Origin: Diadema setosum
Taxonomy: Eukaryota; Echinodermata; Echinoidea; Diadematoida; Diadematidae
Reading direction: 5' to 3'
DNA: 64,000 nt
Assembly: GCF_964275005.1 (NCBI RefSeq)
Contig: NC_092689.1
Location: 11,221,979-11,285,978, forward strand
The notes under the pieces: model-generated
Told to the model about the DNA's origin: nothing
Database searches by the model: none
What the model saw: the letters and a program-made list of their open reading frames with translations, nothing else
Translations under genes and position numbers: made by a program
In this document: positions 23,512-36,220 of the stretch, in pieces
Numbering within the stretch: position 1 is the stretch's first letter
How the letters are laid out: every line of letters begins with the position of its first letter

Positions 23512-26500
23512 CTACAAAAGAGATCATCACGAGATTTCAAGCGTTGAGGTCTTTTCAAAACCGTATTGAAATGAAATTAGCTTTGTTTCCCCCAGAGATC
23601 TTCCAATACAGATTTAAAACTGGTTTTGAGCTGTAATATACAAAACTTCGTGTTTTACAAAAACTGGATCCGTCAATCTCCAGCAAACTATACGGACGGA
23701 AAGATTGATATGCAAGACGAACGTTATGTCTGGTTATAACGAGTAAATGCAAACAATGCAAAGTATATTGAGTAATCATATGATCAAATGTTCTATTGCT
23801 TTTTATAAACAATAATTGATTCATTGATAAGGATCCTTATGAAGTTGTCTGGAACTTCTTTTAACACATGTAATGTAGCACATAAACCCTTCATACATTG
23901 TGGACCTGACAAATGGAATACTTCACCAAAGTCAGTTATACTATATGTGCTTGTCATTATTCATTTTAAAGGAAGCAGGAAGGTAATACTGAGAAATTGA
24001 TAAGTTGTGAAATGAATTCTGATTTGGCAGTGCTGCTCAATTCTAATTCTTAAATCCTGAAAATATTAATTCAGTTTTTGAATAGGTGATTGTATTACGA
24101 TTCATTATCTGTTCACATCGGATTCGATTTGTGCACATTTTTTAAGTCTTATCGACAAAGACCGGGTAATTCCCTCTCTCCGCTTTGTATCCTTCCTGTT
24201 ACCTTTCAGCCACAATTGTATTTTTCTTCATCATGTTAATGTGCTTTGACTGTATGATAGCCAGATTCTTCATCAGAGTATGCACAAACGCGTATAACTA
24301 TAAATCCTCTGTCTCGTCTTGTGTGTTCACGTGCAAAAATCTCCATTCTCCGTTCGCTTCATTGATTTTCTATTTGCGTCTGATAGGTGCGTCCCAAATG
24401 CCTGCGAGTAATTTCACAGCTACGAACAGTCTGACATTCCGCTATAGTAGTCTGAAATATTTTTTACACCTGTTGCGGACAAATCGAAATTCCACGCAAT
24501 TGTAGGAACGGGAAGATGCAGGTGGTGTTTCACAAAGGATTTAAGACGATCTTAAAGTTAAGATCAACTTACTAATTATAGCTTACCATGTTCAGTTTTA
24601 TCTAATATTTTCAGAATTCACTTCAAATTGTCATCAAAATTTATACAAAATTCCTTCGTTATTCATTTCATTTTGCATACAAATGGCTGCATGAAAAATT
24701 CCCCAAAATTTTCACATCAATTTGAAGTTCGAATATAACTGATGACACACACAATATATCATCATTGTTCTGAGTTGATCTTAATTCTAAGATCAACTTC
24801 AATCTCTTGTGAAATACTCCCGGGATCACAGCCATTCACAGGCGTGAGATGTTACCTGCATCGCAGAAAATGGACACATTTATAATAATAAAGTAATTGC
24901 TATCATTTTGGCTATGACGAAAAAAGTAACTAAAGTGATTTGCTCATTGCAACAAAAACAAGAAAAGGGAGAAAAAATGTTTTGTTTTTTTCCTACGAGA
25001 GAGCTGTATCATGTGTTTGTGTGTGTGTGTGTGTGTTTCTTTTTGTCTTTCTTTTTAAAGGCAATTTGCCAAGCTTTGTTAGTTCTGCAATTTTTAAAAG
25101 TTATTGTATAGGAACACTACAAACTACAAGCCCTGCTTTTTAGCAGCCCCTTCCATTTCCAGCACTTTTGATTCGGTACTTGTCATAAAAGTCACAACAT
25201 CTACTGTATTTTTCCTTGGTTACAACTTTGTATTAAGTAATGTCATTATGTTTATTTAAATGTCTTAGTGCAATTGCATTTTTGCTGGACATGAAATAAA
25301 TGAAATAAAATTTCACCGGAAAAGGGACGTGAGAAATAGTTAAGTGATGGAAAAACATCATCTCAACATCACAAAATAAAAACTTACACTCTTAAAAAGA
25401 AAAGGGTATGGCGAGGAGTGACAGCGTTTTTAAAATATTGTATTCACCCTTTTATCCAGCTGAATCCAACAGTTAGATGTGCTAGATACAGCAAGAAAAG
25501 GGGTGAATACAACATTTTTTAAACGCTGTCACTCCTCGCCCCTTTTAAAAGCTGATTTACCCTTTACTTTTTAAGAGTGTACCGTGTATTTTGATGATTG
25601 AATTCATAGATGATAGGTAGTGCGAGGAAGTTATTGAGAAACAGGTTGTAAAGAAAATGATAATAATGATAACGGATAACATTCAGAAAAGACTTTGATA
25701 CTTAATATGAAATATGAAAAATTAAATGGAAATACTCATGAGATTTACAAAGTCTCGAATGTGACCCTCCTTTTTTTTTTCTTGCCTAAGCCAGTCCTTT
25801 CATTTCGAAACAATGTTAAAGAATATTTGTAATGAGTCTAAATACATGTGGATATTCGAAATGTGTATAATATTGACAGAAAAGCTGCGGAACCTTTACG
25901 AATGAAACTCTATAGCCGAGGTCGCAAAAGTGTGACACATTTAATTTGCTGAAACGCAGTCTTGGAAACGGGATACCATGTGCACTTGTCGCATTTCAAC
26001 AAATTATCTCGACTAACGCTAACAAGAGTGACACATAATATCACGATCTTGTTGTGCACACTGTGTAATAAGTGCGGCAGGTGAAAGGAATATACAACAA
26101 GGTCATAATCTTACATGTCGCCACGAAGTGAGGCAAAATTTCTGTTTAAAGAATCTGACCTCATTATCACCCTTATCGGTTTACATGGGTGATATCATGG
26201 TAAATCATGAAGTGACCTGAAACACATCAACTCGTCTTAGGACTCCTTCTTCGAAAAACTAATTTTGATGCCCAGCAAGCATGTGGTTGCTTTGAAAACT
26301 ACTCTGAACCTCATTCATGAGAAATCATTGGAATTTAGACTACTTGCTACTTAGGAAATAAAGGAAGATTTTATGTTTACTAGGGCAAACTATCTGCGAA
26401 ACTGAAGTAACAGTCCACTGTCTACATAATTTAACCATTTAATACAAAACAGGTGATATCATGCGTGCTAAGACTGAAGAGTTATTTCTTGTGCTGTCCC

Positions 26501-29191
26501 TCCAAAAGCGAAAAAAATATAATAATCATCTATCTGTCTAACACGCTTCGTAAATCGATGTGCAGGAAATTGTTTTCAGAGTCTAGATGAACTGGTGTGT
26601 TTCACGAAGGATTAAGATGATCTTTAAGGTTAAGATCAAGTTAAAAGTGATGGTCTGCTGTAGACTGTGTCTTCGATATTCTGACTTCCCGGTGACTTTT
26701 TTTTTTAATATTCTTTCATCATATTCATGCAGCTATTAAAGTATAAAACGACATTAGTGACAAAGAAATGTTTCATAAATTTGATAACAATCAGAAGTGG
26801 ATTATGAAAACATTAATCAATTTGAGATGACTGTAAATCCTAAGTTTGTGAAACATCCTCAGATCTAAAATTTATCCCAGCTTCATTAGGCATGTTTTTA
26901 TTGACTCTCTTTTGTGTTGTTTTGACATTCATATTAATTCTAAATCACCATATTAATTCTAAATCACCAAATTATGTGGGTAAGGCTTTCTTCCTTAAAA
27001 CTGCAGTACCGTAAGGTCACATTTAACAACGACAGCATGGTAAATAACTTGTTATCATTGCCAAATGGCTGGAATACTTACCAGAAATGAAGCCGCTAGA
27101 TAGATGTTTGGAGTCCAGGGGCGCCGGCAGAGTTGACGCTGTTAAAATATCTTGCAGATACCTGATGTACGAAATAGCAGCTCTAAGAGTATCTACTTTG
27201 CTAACTCGACGACCCGCTCTATGCGGCCACGGCAACACTCTTCTCAGCTGGTCGAAACCATAGTTGAGATGAGTAACTCGCTCTCTCTCCCTGGCATTCG
27301 CCTCTTGTCTTTTCGTTGACGAGGATTCGTTGTCGGAATCGTGCTGCTGCTTCTGAAAGTCGCTACGGGTTATGGTCGCTCGGCGAGCCCGACGGCCTCG
27401 CCTGAGGATCGGGTTGCCACTCACGAGGCGCGCGGTTGACGACAAGGCAGCTGTGGATGAGTGACGACAGGTGAAAGGCACTCGCCCGGAGCTCTGGCAG
27501 GGTATGGATGCCGAGAGGTGACTGTGAACATGCAGCGGCAGGGCGGACGGTAGAAGATTAATAGGTGTCGCAAACACCGCCAGAGGTGGGAGCGGCAAAG
27601 GCACGACGGGCTGTGGATGAATCAAATGGGATGGAGCCGGCGGTATCCCCGACAAGAAACGTGGCTCTGCCGCCGATGACAGCAGAGGTACGGGCTTGAT
27701 GGGTTGGCACAATGTCCCCTCATTTACATCTAAAATACAACAATTTTGAGAGGAATTTTCGGCCGACTTTCTCGACCTGTCATCGAGCAAAGGTGTGCTT
27801 CTCACGTTGCTTCTACCCTCTTCCATCGACAAACTATTTGATGTTAGCCCTAATGAATGTGGGCGAGAACTATCATAGGTACATGCGCTTGCTGGTACAT
27901 TTGTTACATTGTGTAGAGGCGAAAATGACACATGCTTTATGATGTACGGAAGGGGTACTGCTTGATTGTCCGAATTTTGATCTTCCGAGTTAACAGGCAA
28001 TGATTTTGATAGACACAAATTTCGAATAACTGCCGGCGGCTTTTTGAATTGGTGTGTCCCTTCATCACTTGCATCAGACTTCTGGTCGGCTTCGCAGACG
28101 TGCAAAAATAGAGGTATTTGTTTCACAACTTCGGCCGAGGAGCTTGCGCGGGGTTCTACGCGTTCGCTGTCGCTCGAGACCGCGGAGCAGGTAGCACTGC
28201 CGTCAGATAGTCTCGACTGAGATCCTCCCGACTTTCGAATCGGTGTTATGCCGATATCAGCGCAGTCGACGAGCTTCCGATGTGGCAAAATCGCTTCGTC
28301 TTCGTCAACCGATGACACTTCATGAATCGTTGAAATATTCAACGAAATATCTGCATTGTTGTGTAGATTTTGTTCGTTGCGCGCAGATTCATTGTTGATT
28401 CCTTTTCTTTCGTGTATAGCTCCGTTGCTACGGGATGTCGATCCTGAGAGCCGATGTACGATAGCGGCTACGGGAGCCATAGCTTGCCCTTCTGTCGCTT
28501 GCGATTGCTCTCCTTCACTATCGTTCTGTTTGTATCCTGTGTCACCATGCGCTTCGGTTGAATTAGCCAGAAACGAATCATAGTCTACCCTAACATCGTC
28601 ATCCGAGGGGACATCTTCAAAATTAATTGCATCGAAATGTCTATTGTCAAAGTATGTTAAAGATTGGACAGAGGCTCGAGCAACGGCATCATTTGAAATC
28701 GAGTTCAGGGTCATGTTATATCTTGTGTGCTCGTCACCAGAGCGCGATATTGACAACGATACATTTATTGGAGCTATCGTCTGCTGCAAAGCTGACGTCA
28801 CAGAGGCTGTTGAGTTGCCTTGTTGAGGATTTCCTTCACTTGTACAAGTGTTTCTAACTCCCTGTCTGAAATCTAGAGAGCCACCCGAAATGCCGCCACA
28901 AGCTTGAAGAAAATTAGAGTTATTCGAGGCGCTCACCACGCACGAACCGTTTCCTGCGGCAACGCTATGGGTACCGTGTAGGCGTGGACCGCCAGTTGCG
29001 TTCGCGCTCAGGCAATATAGATGTCCGGTCCCTGCCACCGCTTCGGACCTTTCTGTCTCGTGAAGTTGGTGTCTGCGTACTGGTACCGCCTCTACCAAAC
29101 CAGTATCAAGGTTGTGAATGTAAGCCATTGGATGCGGAACACTTTGGGAGCAAGAGGAAAACGAAACATTTTGAGTGGTTGAAAACTCCAT
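23327..29191 (-). CDS. Large bHLH transcription factor gene, achaete-scute-like (two exons seen)
   Basis: A predicted nuclear, E-box-binding transcription factor. Exon 1 (27082-29191) encodes 703 residues plus one base, and exon 2 (23327-23511) adds about 62 residues in the phase exon 1 requires. The bHLH lies at about residues 628-683: a basic part with the core NARERERV, helix 1 with GFDQLRR, a short loop, then helix 2 with SKVDTLRAAISYIRYLQDIL. The SKV(D/E)TLR..YI..LQ pattern is typical of the achaete-scute family, while LPW before the loop recalls TCF21/musculin, so the subfamily is uncertain. A basic cluster at about 597-604 may be a nuclear localisation signal, and residues 516-541 are proline-rich. 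The N-terminal 500 residues are Ser/Asn-rich and not recognised. Usual ASC proteins are only about 200-350 residues. An upstream ATG at 29263 extends the frame by 24 residues but has a poorer context. The gene probably has further exons below 23327. Confidence 0.85.
24524..24818. mobile_element. Foldback element, GTGTTTCACAAAGGATT family, copy 1
   Basis: The left end GTGTTTCACAAAGGATTTAA and its inner AAGTTAAGATCAACTT pair with GAGTTGATCTTAATTCTAAG and CTTGTGAAATAC on the right. About 295 bp. Confidence 0.7.
25015..25037. repeat. Short (GT)n
   Basis: About 11 GT units in the bHLH intron. Confidence 0.9.
25120..25310 (+). mobile_element. CR1-like LINE 3' tail (intron of bHLH gene)
   Basis: ACTACAAGCCCTGCTTTTTA starts the block, which ends GAAATAAATGAAATAAAA. 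Same signature as the other two LINE tails but in plus orientation. Confidence 0.5.
25385..25581. mobile_element. 197 bp MITE with TACACTCTTAAAAA ends
   Basis: Near-perfect terminal repeats TACACTCTTAAAAAG and CTTTTTAAGAGTGTA. Inward, GGCGAGGAGTGACAGCG pairs with CGCTGTCACTCCTCGCC, so nearly the whole element is one hairpin. Confidence 0.85.
26595..26857. mobile_element. Foldback element, GTGTTTCACAAAGGATT family, copy 2
   Basis: GTGTGTTTCACGAAGGATTA starts it, and AAATCCTAAGTTTGTGAAAC ends it. AAGGTTAAGATCAAG follows the left end as in copy 1. Confidence 0.65.
27082..29191 (-). CDS. bHLH gene, exon 1 (main coding exon)
   Basis: An open frame of over 2 kb, by far the longest in the window. 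The start chosen is the ATG at 29191, which has A at -3 and G at +4; the upstream in-frame ATG at 29263 has T at -3. The exon ends in TCTG followed by the donor GTAAGT at 27081, leaving phase 1. If this donor were ignored the frame would run to a stop at 27023 and add about 20 unremarkable residues, so a short unspliced isoform is possible. The acidic stretch SDDDVRVDYDSF and many Ser-rich stretches lie in the N-terminal half. Confidence 0.85.
27143..27310 (-). other. bHLH domain coding segment
   Basis: These 56 codons encode the DNA-binding and dimerisation domain. The basic region keeps the Glu and Arg residues (NARERER) that contact CANNTG in this family. The hydrophobic heptads of helix 1 (V..LN.GF..LR..LP) and helix 2 (V.TLR.AI.YI..LQ.IL) are intact, so the domain should be functional. 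It sits only 20 codons before the exon end. Confidence 0.93.
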
Positions 29192-29801
29192 TTTGGTCAG
29201 AAATAGCCTCAGGCCCGCTGTCCAACGGATACATAAAGCTTGCACGCTCACTCTTCGATTCATGTAATGCTAATATTAACTGCATGACAGGATTTCAGGC
29301 CAAAGACCCCGCGACGCTGTAAATTCCGGAGCACAAAAGATAGACTTGTTACTATTCATTCTACCTTCCACACTAGAAGCCTATCGCTAGAACCAGAAAT
29401 ATTTCGAATGCATCTTTGGATAGTCAATCTAGTCGCTTTCTTGCAATGCAGAGTCCTCTTTCTTTCTCCCTAAAAACAACAACAAACATTTACATGAATA
29501 ACACAACAAAATATTTATTGTATGCATGGTGCATAGATTTTTAGTACTGGTGTATTAAACTGAAGGATGGAGACCACACAGTATAGCATCCCGATATTGT
29601 AAAACAGCTCAGACTCTAATTTTCTAAAATTAACGTCCCCTTGTACACACAAATCAAATGTCGTCATTTCACTTCAATGTTTTTGCCGGAGACATTTTAT
29701 GTCCTAAAATACTTTGTGACGAATCAATATGAAGATATAACTGCCTATATTAGTGGGTTTAGCAATGTTATATGAAAACATTACCTGCAGTCTGGGATTA
29801 G

Positions 29802-29878
29802 TTGTGTGTGTGTGTGTGTGTGTGTGTGTTTGGGGGTGTTTGTGTGTGTGTGTGTGTATGTGTGTGTGTGTATGTGTT
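29802..29878. repeat. (TG)n microsatellite, 5' of the bHLH gene
   Basis: TG units broken by TTTGGGGG and TA steps. Confidence 0.9.
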
Positions 29879-30121
29879 TATAGAGAGCTGAAAGCGTCTT
29901 CCATTTGATTTTAAATTCAATCTTTGAATTCAACAACAGTGATGGTTTGTTACAATCTAAAAGCTATACACTATGAGCTTCTCTGAAATATCATGGCATT
30001 CCTACACTATGACCCGTCATCTGACAAATTACAGTTTATTTATGCAGGAAAGATCTACAGCATGCATGCAGACCCTCTCCAAACCACGTGCAAGACAAAT
30101 GTAATCTTATTCTTTCAACAC

Positions 30122-30122
30122 A

Positions 30123-30149
<27 letters not shown>
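30122..30149. repeat. Poly(T) tract
   Basis: About 27 T followed by a short CA run. Confidence 0.9.
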
Positions 30150-30155
<6 letters not shown>

Positions 30156-32771
30156 CACACAAACACATTGCGGCTGGCGTTTTGAATTGTACAACTTTGC
30201 TGTCAGCTATGAAGAAAAATCAAAGCGTATCTGACTCCGGCCGTCAGAACTACTATGAAGAGGCATTAGTGAGTTGCACATAACATCACCGTTTAAAAGA
30301 TGCACAAAATGTAACCCCTCTGCAAGGTGTGTGTGATAACCGGCGTTGACGTTGAAAACTTTACACATGTATACTCCTATGATAGCGCGTCTACTGTAGC
30401 AGACGAGGGTGAAAATCCCACGTGGACTGAGTACATCGTCAACTCAATTGGAGAAGAAATGGGTTTCGAATTTTTCAGAGCACTGTTATCATTGTTCATG
30501 TAAAGGTACGTGATTGTCATAAAAATGGTTGATAATTCCACATTATTCTTTTTTTGTTGTTTTATTTGTATTATTATTGTCAGTTTGTTTGTTTTGTTTT
30601 GTTTTTTGTGGAGTCGTTATCTACTTGGCATTTCAAATGGACAAATAACATACACAAAATGAAGTACAAAAATAATATCAGTAATTTTAGTGGTTGAAGC
30701 GAATAGAGGTAGACGAATATACGGTTATAATGAACCATCCCTCCCCACGCCGTCTAAAAAGAAAGAAACACCAATTTCTAATGTATATAGGCGTTACTTA
30801 GTTGCCGATAGATGTATGTTTTTGTGTTTTGTGTGCAGGGAGGTGATTGAGAGGTCTCTCATACCTGCCTGGTTTGAATGTTTGCATGTCCCTCAGTGTG
30901 TCGGTTTGTATAATTTACAAAATAATGAGTTTGGCAAGAAATGTGATTGAATATTTTTTTCGACTGCACAAAAAAAAAAAAAAATGCCTCAAAGAGCACA
31001 CACGCTGACTTGATACATGTCTCATGTATGTGGTTAGGATCCGAGGTATAATAGGAAAGATTATGGCCTTATCGTCGTCCTCGGGCGTACGTCGCTTTAA
31101 AGTACACTGTCGTGTAGTCATGTGAGCCCATGTGTCTGTCTGTTTTTGTGTGTGTCAAACGTTGCTGCAGTGGAAGCTGAATTAAAACATCACGTGGTAG
31201 ACAAACAGGTCTTGTTGGCGTTTCCAGCAATGCATCCGAAGAATTGATAGGTGTAAATTGTTCTCATCAAATCGGGAATTACGTCCATTTTGTAAATATT
31301 TCCTGCTGCCTTACTCCGAGTTGGTATTGCAGAGGCGACGGCCCGACTTTGATCGCCCATAACACCTGTACCCCTCGGCTAATCCTAAGTACCCGGTGCG
31401 ACGTCCGAGCCACAACGTGGGAGGCGACCGCCGTTATTGCTTACGGTATTGCGTCCTCACCCTCTCTGGATCATAGAGATTTTTAAATGTATTTACGAGA
31501 ATGAAAACATGAATGGTATTTGTTCAATTTCTCGTTGCGAAATCATAACGAGATTATTCTCAAATACCCTTCAGACACTTGATAAGGAGGGAAAAATTTG
31601 AATCATCGTCAAATAGTATGTTTCCATGATATATTGTTTCTCATCATAGCAGCTCCTCCCCCGTTTATTACACGATCACTGAATACTCCACTTCGTCAAC
31701 AATTATATTATCCAACATAAGTTGCCGGATATCGAATATACGTTCACAAATTTAAAATTGAGTGCCTGTCTCCACGTGAAAATGATTTCGACTGCCCCGG
31801 GCCTCGAATCAAATTTTGATTTTGGCAAGTTTTCAGCACATTCCCGTTCTTTTCGAAGTCATCGTGCGCTCAAACGCACACGCGCACACAAACACACAGA
31901 AGCAAAGCGAGCACTCTACAATGCATGCAAGTACATTATACACATGCATAATCACATCCTCCATAAGCGTTATATCTATGATTTTAAAATGTCGAAGGAA
32001 GATTCTGGCAATAAAATCATTCATAGAAAGCCCATGGAAATGATTGATGACTACTTAATATAAGCAATGCCACATAGTAAAAGTAAAAAATTTTGAAATA
32101 ATTTTCCTTCAAGAAGTCTGGGTGGCAACCGCAGCCGACGATGAAATATAAAAACAAAATGAATTTAAACAATTGCATTGGTGGAAATATTCTGGCTCCA
32201 CTCTTCATCGTTCGTGTCTGTTCATGTAATCACTGCATGGATACAGATTGAAATTATAAAGACATGAAATTAATAATGTCCGCTTAAAACAATACGAAAA
32301 GGAACGCATATGTAGGTGATTATCAAGTTATATCATAGCATGGGTATATTAATCAGTCTATGGAAAGAGAGGGATGTTTAGCTCTGTGTTTTCAAGTAAT
32401 GCTGCTATGGTTCGGGTGTGTAACAGCAGCATGCACCCATGCAGATGCCGAATGGAGGCTCTATCAAGTTGACCATGACAATGCCTATACGATCATATAT
32501 TACATAAAATTATATTTATCCTTGGGGCAGACAGGTCGACACATACCACATATAAATTGTACATCATCGCTTCGATGGAATTCTGTCAAAGCAAGTGTTG
32601 CGGCAGAAATTAGCGTTAAATCATACTTGTCTGCATTTGCTCATCCTCTGTAACAGTTGTGATTCTACCGAGTGTCATTAGGAGGCAATTTGACGTACAC
32701 ACTTTTGGTGATTATTCACACAATATACACGTTTTATACACAGATGTGTTAGACATCCAGCTTACAGGAAT

Positions 32772-33475
32772 GGTTACAGTTCGTAATTTCGAAGGTTGGT
32801 TATTCCGAAGGGTCGTTATTCCGAAAATGGAATAAGGTCCTTATTTTGAAGATCCGTTATTCCGAAGGATCATTATTCCAAAAATGAAATAACGATCCTT
32901 ATTCTGAAGATCCGTTATTCTGAAAATTGAACCTGTGAAGGCTCGTCATTCTGAATTTTGGTTAATTCGAAAATGAAAAGAAAAAAGAAGTTAGATTACA
33001 TTTTCGTTATTCCAAAATGAAATAGGGTTCGCTAATCCAAATATTTGAGGCGTTATATTCCGAAGGTTCGTTAACCCGAAAATGGAATAAGGTTCGATAT
33101 TTCGAAAATGAAATATGATTTGTTATTCCGAAGGTTTGTTGTTCCGAAAAAGAAATCAGGTTTGTTTTACGCACCTTCTTTTCATCCTGGGATTAACGAA
33201 CCATATTGTATTCATTTATTTATTTTTTGATTAACGAAACTTCGGGATAACGTATCCCATTTCATTTTCGGATCGGCGAACCTTTGGAATAACGAATAAC
33301 GAACCTTACCTTATTTTCAGATTAACGAACCTTCGGAACAACGCCACAAATATTCGGATTAACGAATCCTTTTTCATTTTCGAATTAACGAACATCTAGA
33401 AATAAGGAATTTGTTTGTTGGAACATTATTTCATTTTGGGATTAAGGAACTTTCGGAATCAGGAACATCACTCAA
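32772..33475. repeat. Foldback array of TTCCGAA units, copy 1
   Basis: The left half is a run of units of the form GTTATTCCGAAGG and TTAATCCGAAAATG. From about 33175 the same units appear reverse-complemented (CCTTCGGAATAACG, CATTTTCGGATTAACG), so the whole 0.7 kb is an imperfect palindrome. A marker with ATATTTG.GGCGTTAT lies in both halves. No open frame persists. Confidence 0.85.
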
Positions 33476-33479
33476 AGGA

Positions 33480-35810
33480 ACCAAGTAATATAAATACAAT
33501 ATAGTCATGTTAACTTGTGTTGATTCTTTCCATCATACTCTCAACATCACTTACAGGCCTATGTGGCCAAATGATTATCTAAATGCTTGTCATGTATTTC
33601 ATTATAATATTTCTAATATTTTTTCTTCAGATTGCTTAGATACGTCCACCAAAAAAGAAAGAAAGAAAGAAAAGAAACCCTTTTCAAACCAAGATTCTAC
33701 CAGTGATATTTCTTGTAAATAATTGCTAGAATACTAATATAATTAACAAACTATAAAGAAATTGGAACGTAGATCTTCTGCTAGACTGAACATAACTTGC
33801 ATGTTTCCTTGTTACTAATGACAGAATGATTAACAAAAGACATTGCATGGGATGCGTGCAAGTTATACGCTCGGTCTAAGGGAGAGGTGCATTCCAGTGT
33901 CTTTTGTTAAACATAATAGTACTATCAGTGATTGACAGAATGGTGTCATGGACAGAATCTTGGTTTGGAAGGCTTTTTGTGGGCGTATCGAAGTAACAGA
34001 AAATAGTAAAAAAATTTATTCTAAAATATACGGCACATACGTATACATCATTTTGGTCATATAAAGTAATGTGATGATCCGCAGGGCATTTTAAATCAAT
34101 ACAAGTCAACATGCATTTGCACTGCAAGCCATTCTAGCCACACATACAGGACAATGGAATGCACTATAGCCACACATACAGGGCGAGTTAGCGCGGATTA
34201 GCCCATGATTTTAGATGAGTATATCATATTCTTCACTGTGAGGTATCGGATCCCCTTTTCATGTATATTGTATCTTGTGATGACAGCATTTTCGAGTACT
34301 TCAGCACTGACCTGCAAGACGTCGATATCGGAACCATGTGACCTATTTCTCCTGTATGGGTGGCACCTGGCGTCAGAATAATATGTGTCATAACCTCATG
34401 TGACGCCTAAGATCTGCTCATCTTGCTGGGAACTTATGAAATTAACAAGAGGAGTGTCTCATTTCTAACATACAAACCAGATATATTCAAAAAATGGGGG
34501 AAAAGGTACGTGATAGTCTACTCTCTCAGGCTTTTCATCGAATTCTACGTAAGTCTGTCCCACTATATACAACGATCCAGTATTCAGAAATAATTGCACT
34601 TATCACATTTATCATCACAATCCATACATCCATGCAACTCACAAACAGAACAGATCAACGCAACAAGCAGCAAAATAACTTTACACCAGCCTCTACAATA
34701 TAATACAAGAGGTGTGTGTTAGGTAGCAGACGTCTCATGATAGGGCATGCATCGCAGGACATGACGCAGGTAGAAAGTAAGTTGTTTCAGACTGCAAGAA
34801 AGTTTTATTTCATAAAAAGATTGCATTCCAGAATAATCGCACACTGCTGCCCTTGATGACGTGGAATAACAATAAGCAACAGCAAGCATAGTAACAATCT
34901 CAAAGAAAGCGACCAAACGTGGGGATCTAGTTACTATGGTACCGACAATCACTGTAACCCTCGATATTTGCAAGTATCCCTGTATCAAACCAACTCCTTT
35001 ATTAAGTTACTGGTAAATGAAATGAAAGGAAGAAGTCACAGCAATAAAGTTTCAAATACGATAATTTTCAAATAGAATAATCACAAAAGTAAATGTAATG
35101 CAAAATATATGAACATAGACAACACTGAAAAATTAAATTGGTAGCTGGACTATAGCATTTTTGTTAGTCCGTCCTGCTGGACTAGCATAAAAACTAGTAC
35201 GTCCTGCTGGACTGACACTTTATCCTAGTCCAGCAAGAGACAGATAGTTTAAGTTTTCAGTATACATTATTTTGAAATCGGAAAAGAAAAATGAGCAAGT
35301 GCATAACCCATATTGAAATATTTGAAACAAGCCATTGTGTTAATTGAAAAGAGAACCCAGATATGTGTACCACTCAGTTGGTTGATTGTAAGCACAAGAG
35401 GTAAAAGGTATAGAAAGATGGATGATACCACCTCCCTGATTTGAAACGGGCTCCGTTTTCTAATTCTATTTATCTTAGACGTTACCAAACATTAACGTTA
35501 ATAACAAGGCAGAATTAAGAACAGAGTTTTTCCAATTACTCGTTCGAGATAAATCAAATCTTATTGATCGAATCAGGTCGTATTGATATGCAATATCTTT
35601 CTTTTCTAACTTTCATGCGATTGTTGTCTCTCTAAAGTGTTTGGAAGTTCATCAGTACACTTAGTTTATGTTAAAATTCATAAATCAGATCTCTGCACCA
35701 ATACACTTGGAAAGCAGTTTGCCATGTAATTTTGAAAAGTAACAAATGTGCATTGTTTGCAATATCAATCATACCATTTCAGTCAAATGACGTATGGTTA
35801 TGACGTATTC
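33480..35810. other. Intergenic, nothing recognised
   Basis: A small palindromic patch at 35165-35235 repeats GTCCTGCTGGACT and its complement; no coding features. Confidence 0.4.
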
Positions 35811-35814
35811 GTGG

Positions 35815-36220
35815 ACAACAATATAAAGAAAATATAAAGGGAATTCCACAAAATTTCATTTTTCTAGCATAATGAAAGAGCACTTGATTAACTGCTTTCC
35901 GAAAGCAGAGGGAATAATATTATTGCTACCCTTAGCATAATTATGTCAGTATCAAGTTGATGGAATGTGTAATTTTCATGAAAAAATGAATTTTTGTGGA
36001 ATTCCCTTTGAATTTTTTATATTGTTGTTCACATATGACACCATAACCTCTAGTAGTCTCCTCACCAAGCGGTTCCAACAACAAAACTTTAAAAATTCAT
36101 AACTTTTGCATCGATTGTCCGATTTTCCTCAAACTTTCACTGATGTGTACTACTAGTACTTATGTTGCTACTTTCACTCAATCCACATTTATCTTTGGGT
36201 TAGGGTTTCCTTCAAATCCG
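35815..36220 (+). repeat. Partial copy of the 39.4 kb foldback family
   Basis: Shares ACAATATAAAGAAAATA, AATTCATAACTTTTG, GATTGTCCGATTTTCCTCAA and TCACTGATGTGT with 39.55-39.94 kb. The left arm is missing. Confidence 0.6.

Larger units (their letters stand above)
23512..27081 (-). other. bHLH gene intron 1 (3.57 kb)
   Basis: GT-AG intron bounded by GTAAGTATT and TTTTGTAG. It holds three foldback elements (24524-24818, 25385-25581, 26595-26857), a LINE 3' tail and a short TG repeat; no other coding segment is apparent. Confidence 0.7.
29340..32770. other. Upstream of the bHLH gene, no exon proven
   Basis: On the minus strand a TTTTTAG word followed by GGAGAAAG near 29470 could be an acceptor for a 5' UTR exon. 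31320-31450 is GC-richer. Nothing else is supported. Confidence 0.35.

Noticed and set aside
28984..29322. 112-codon plus-strand frame overlapping the bHLH gene
   Set aside because: Antisense shadow of exon 1, which has clear protein features.
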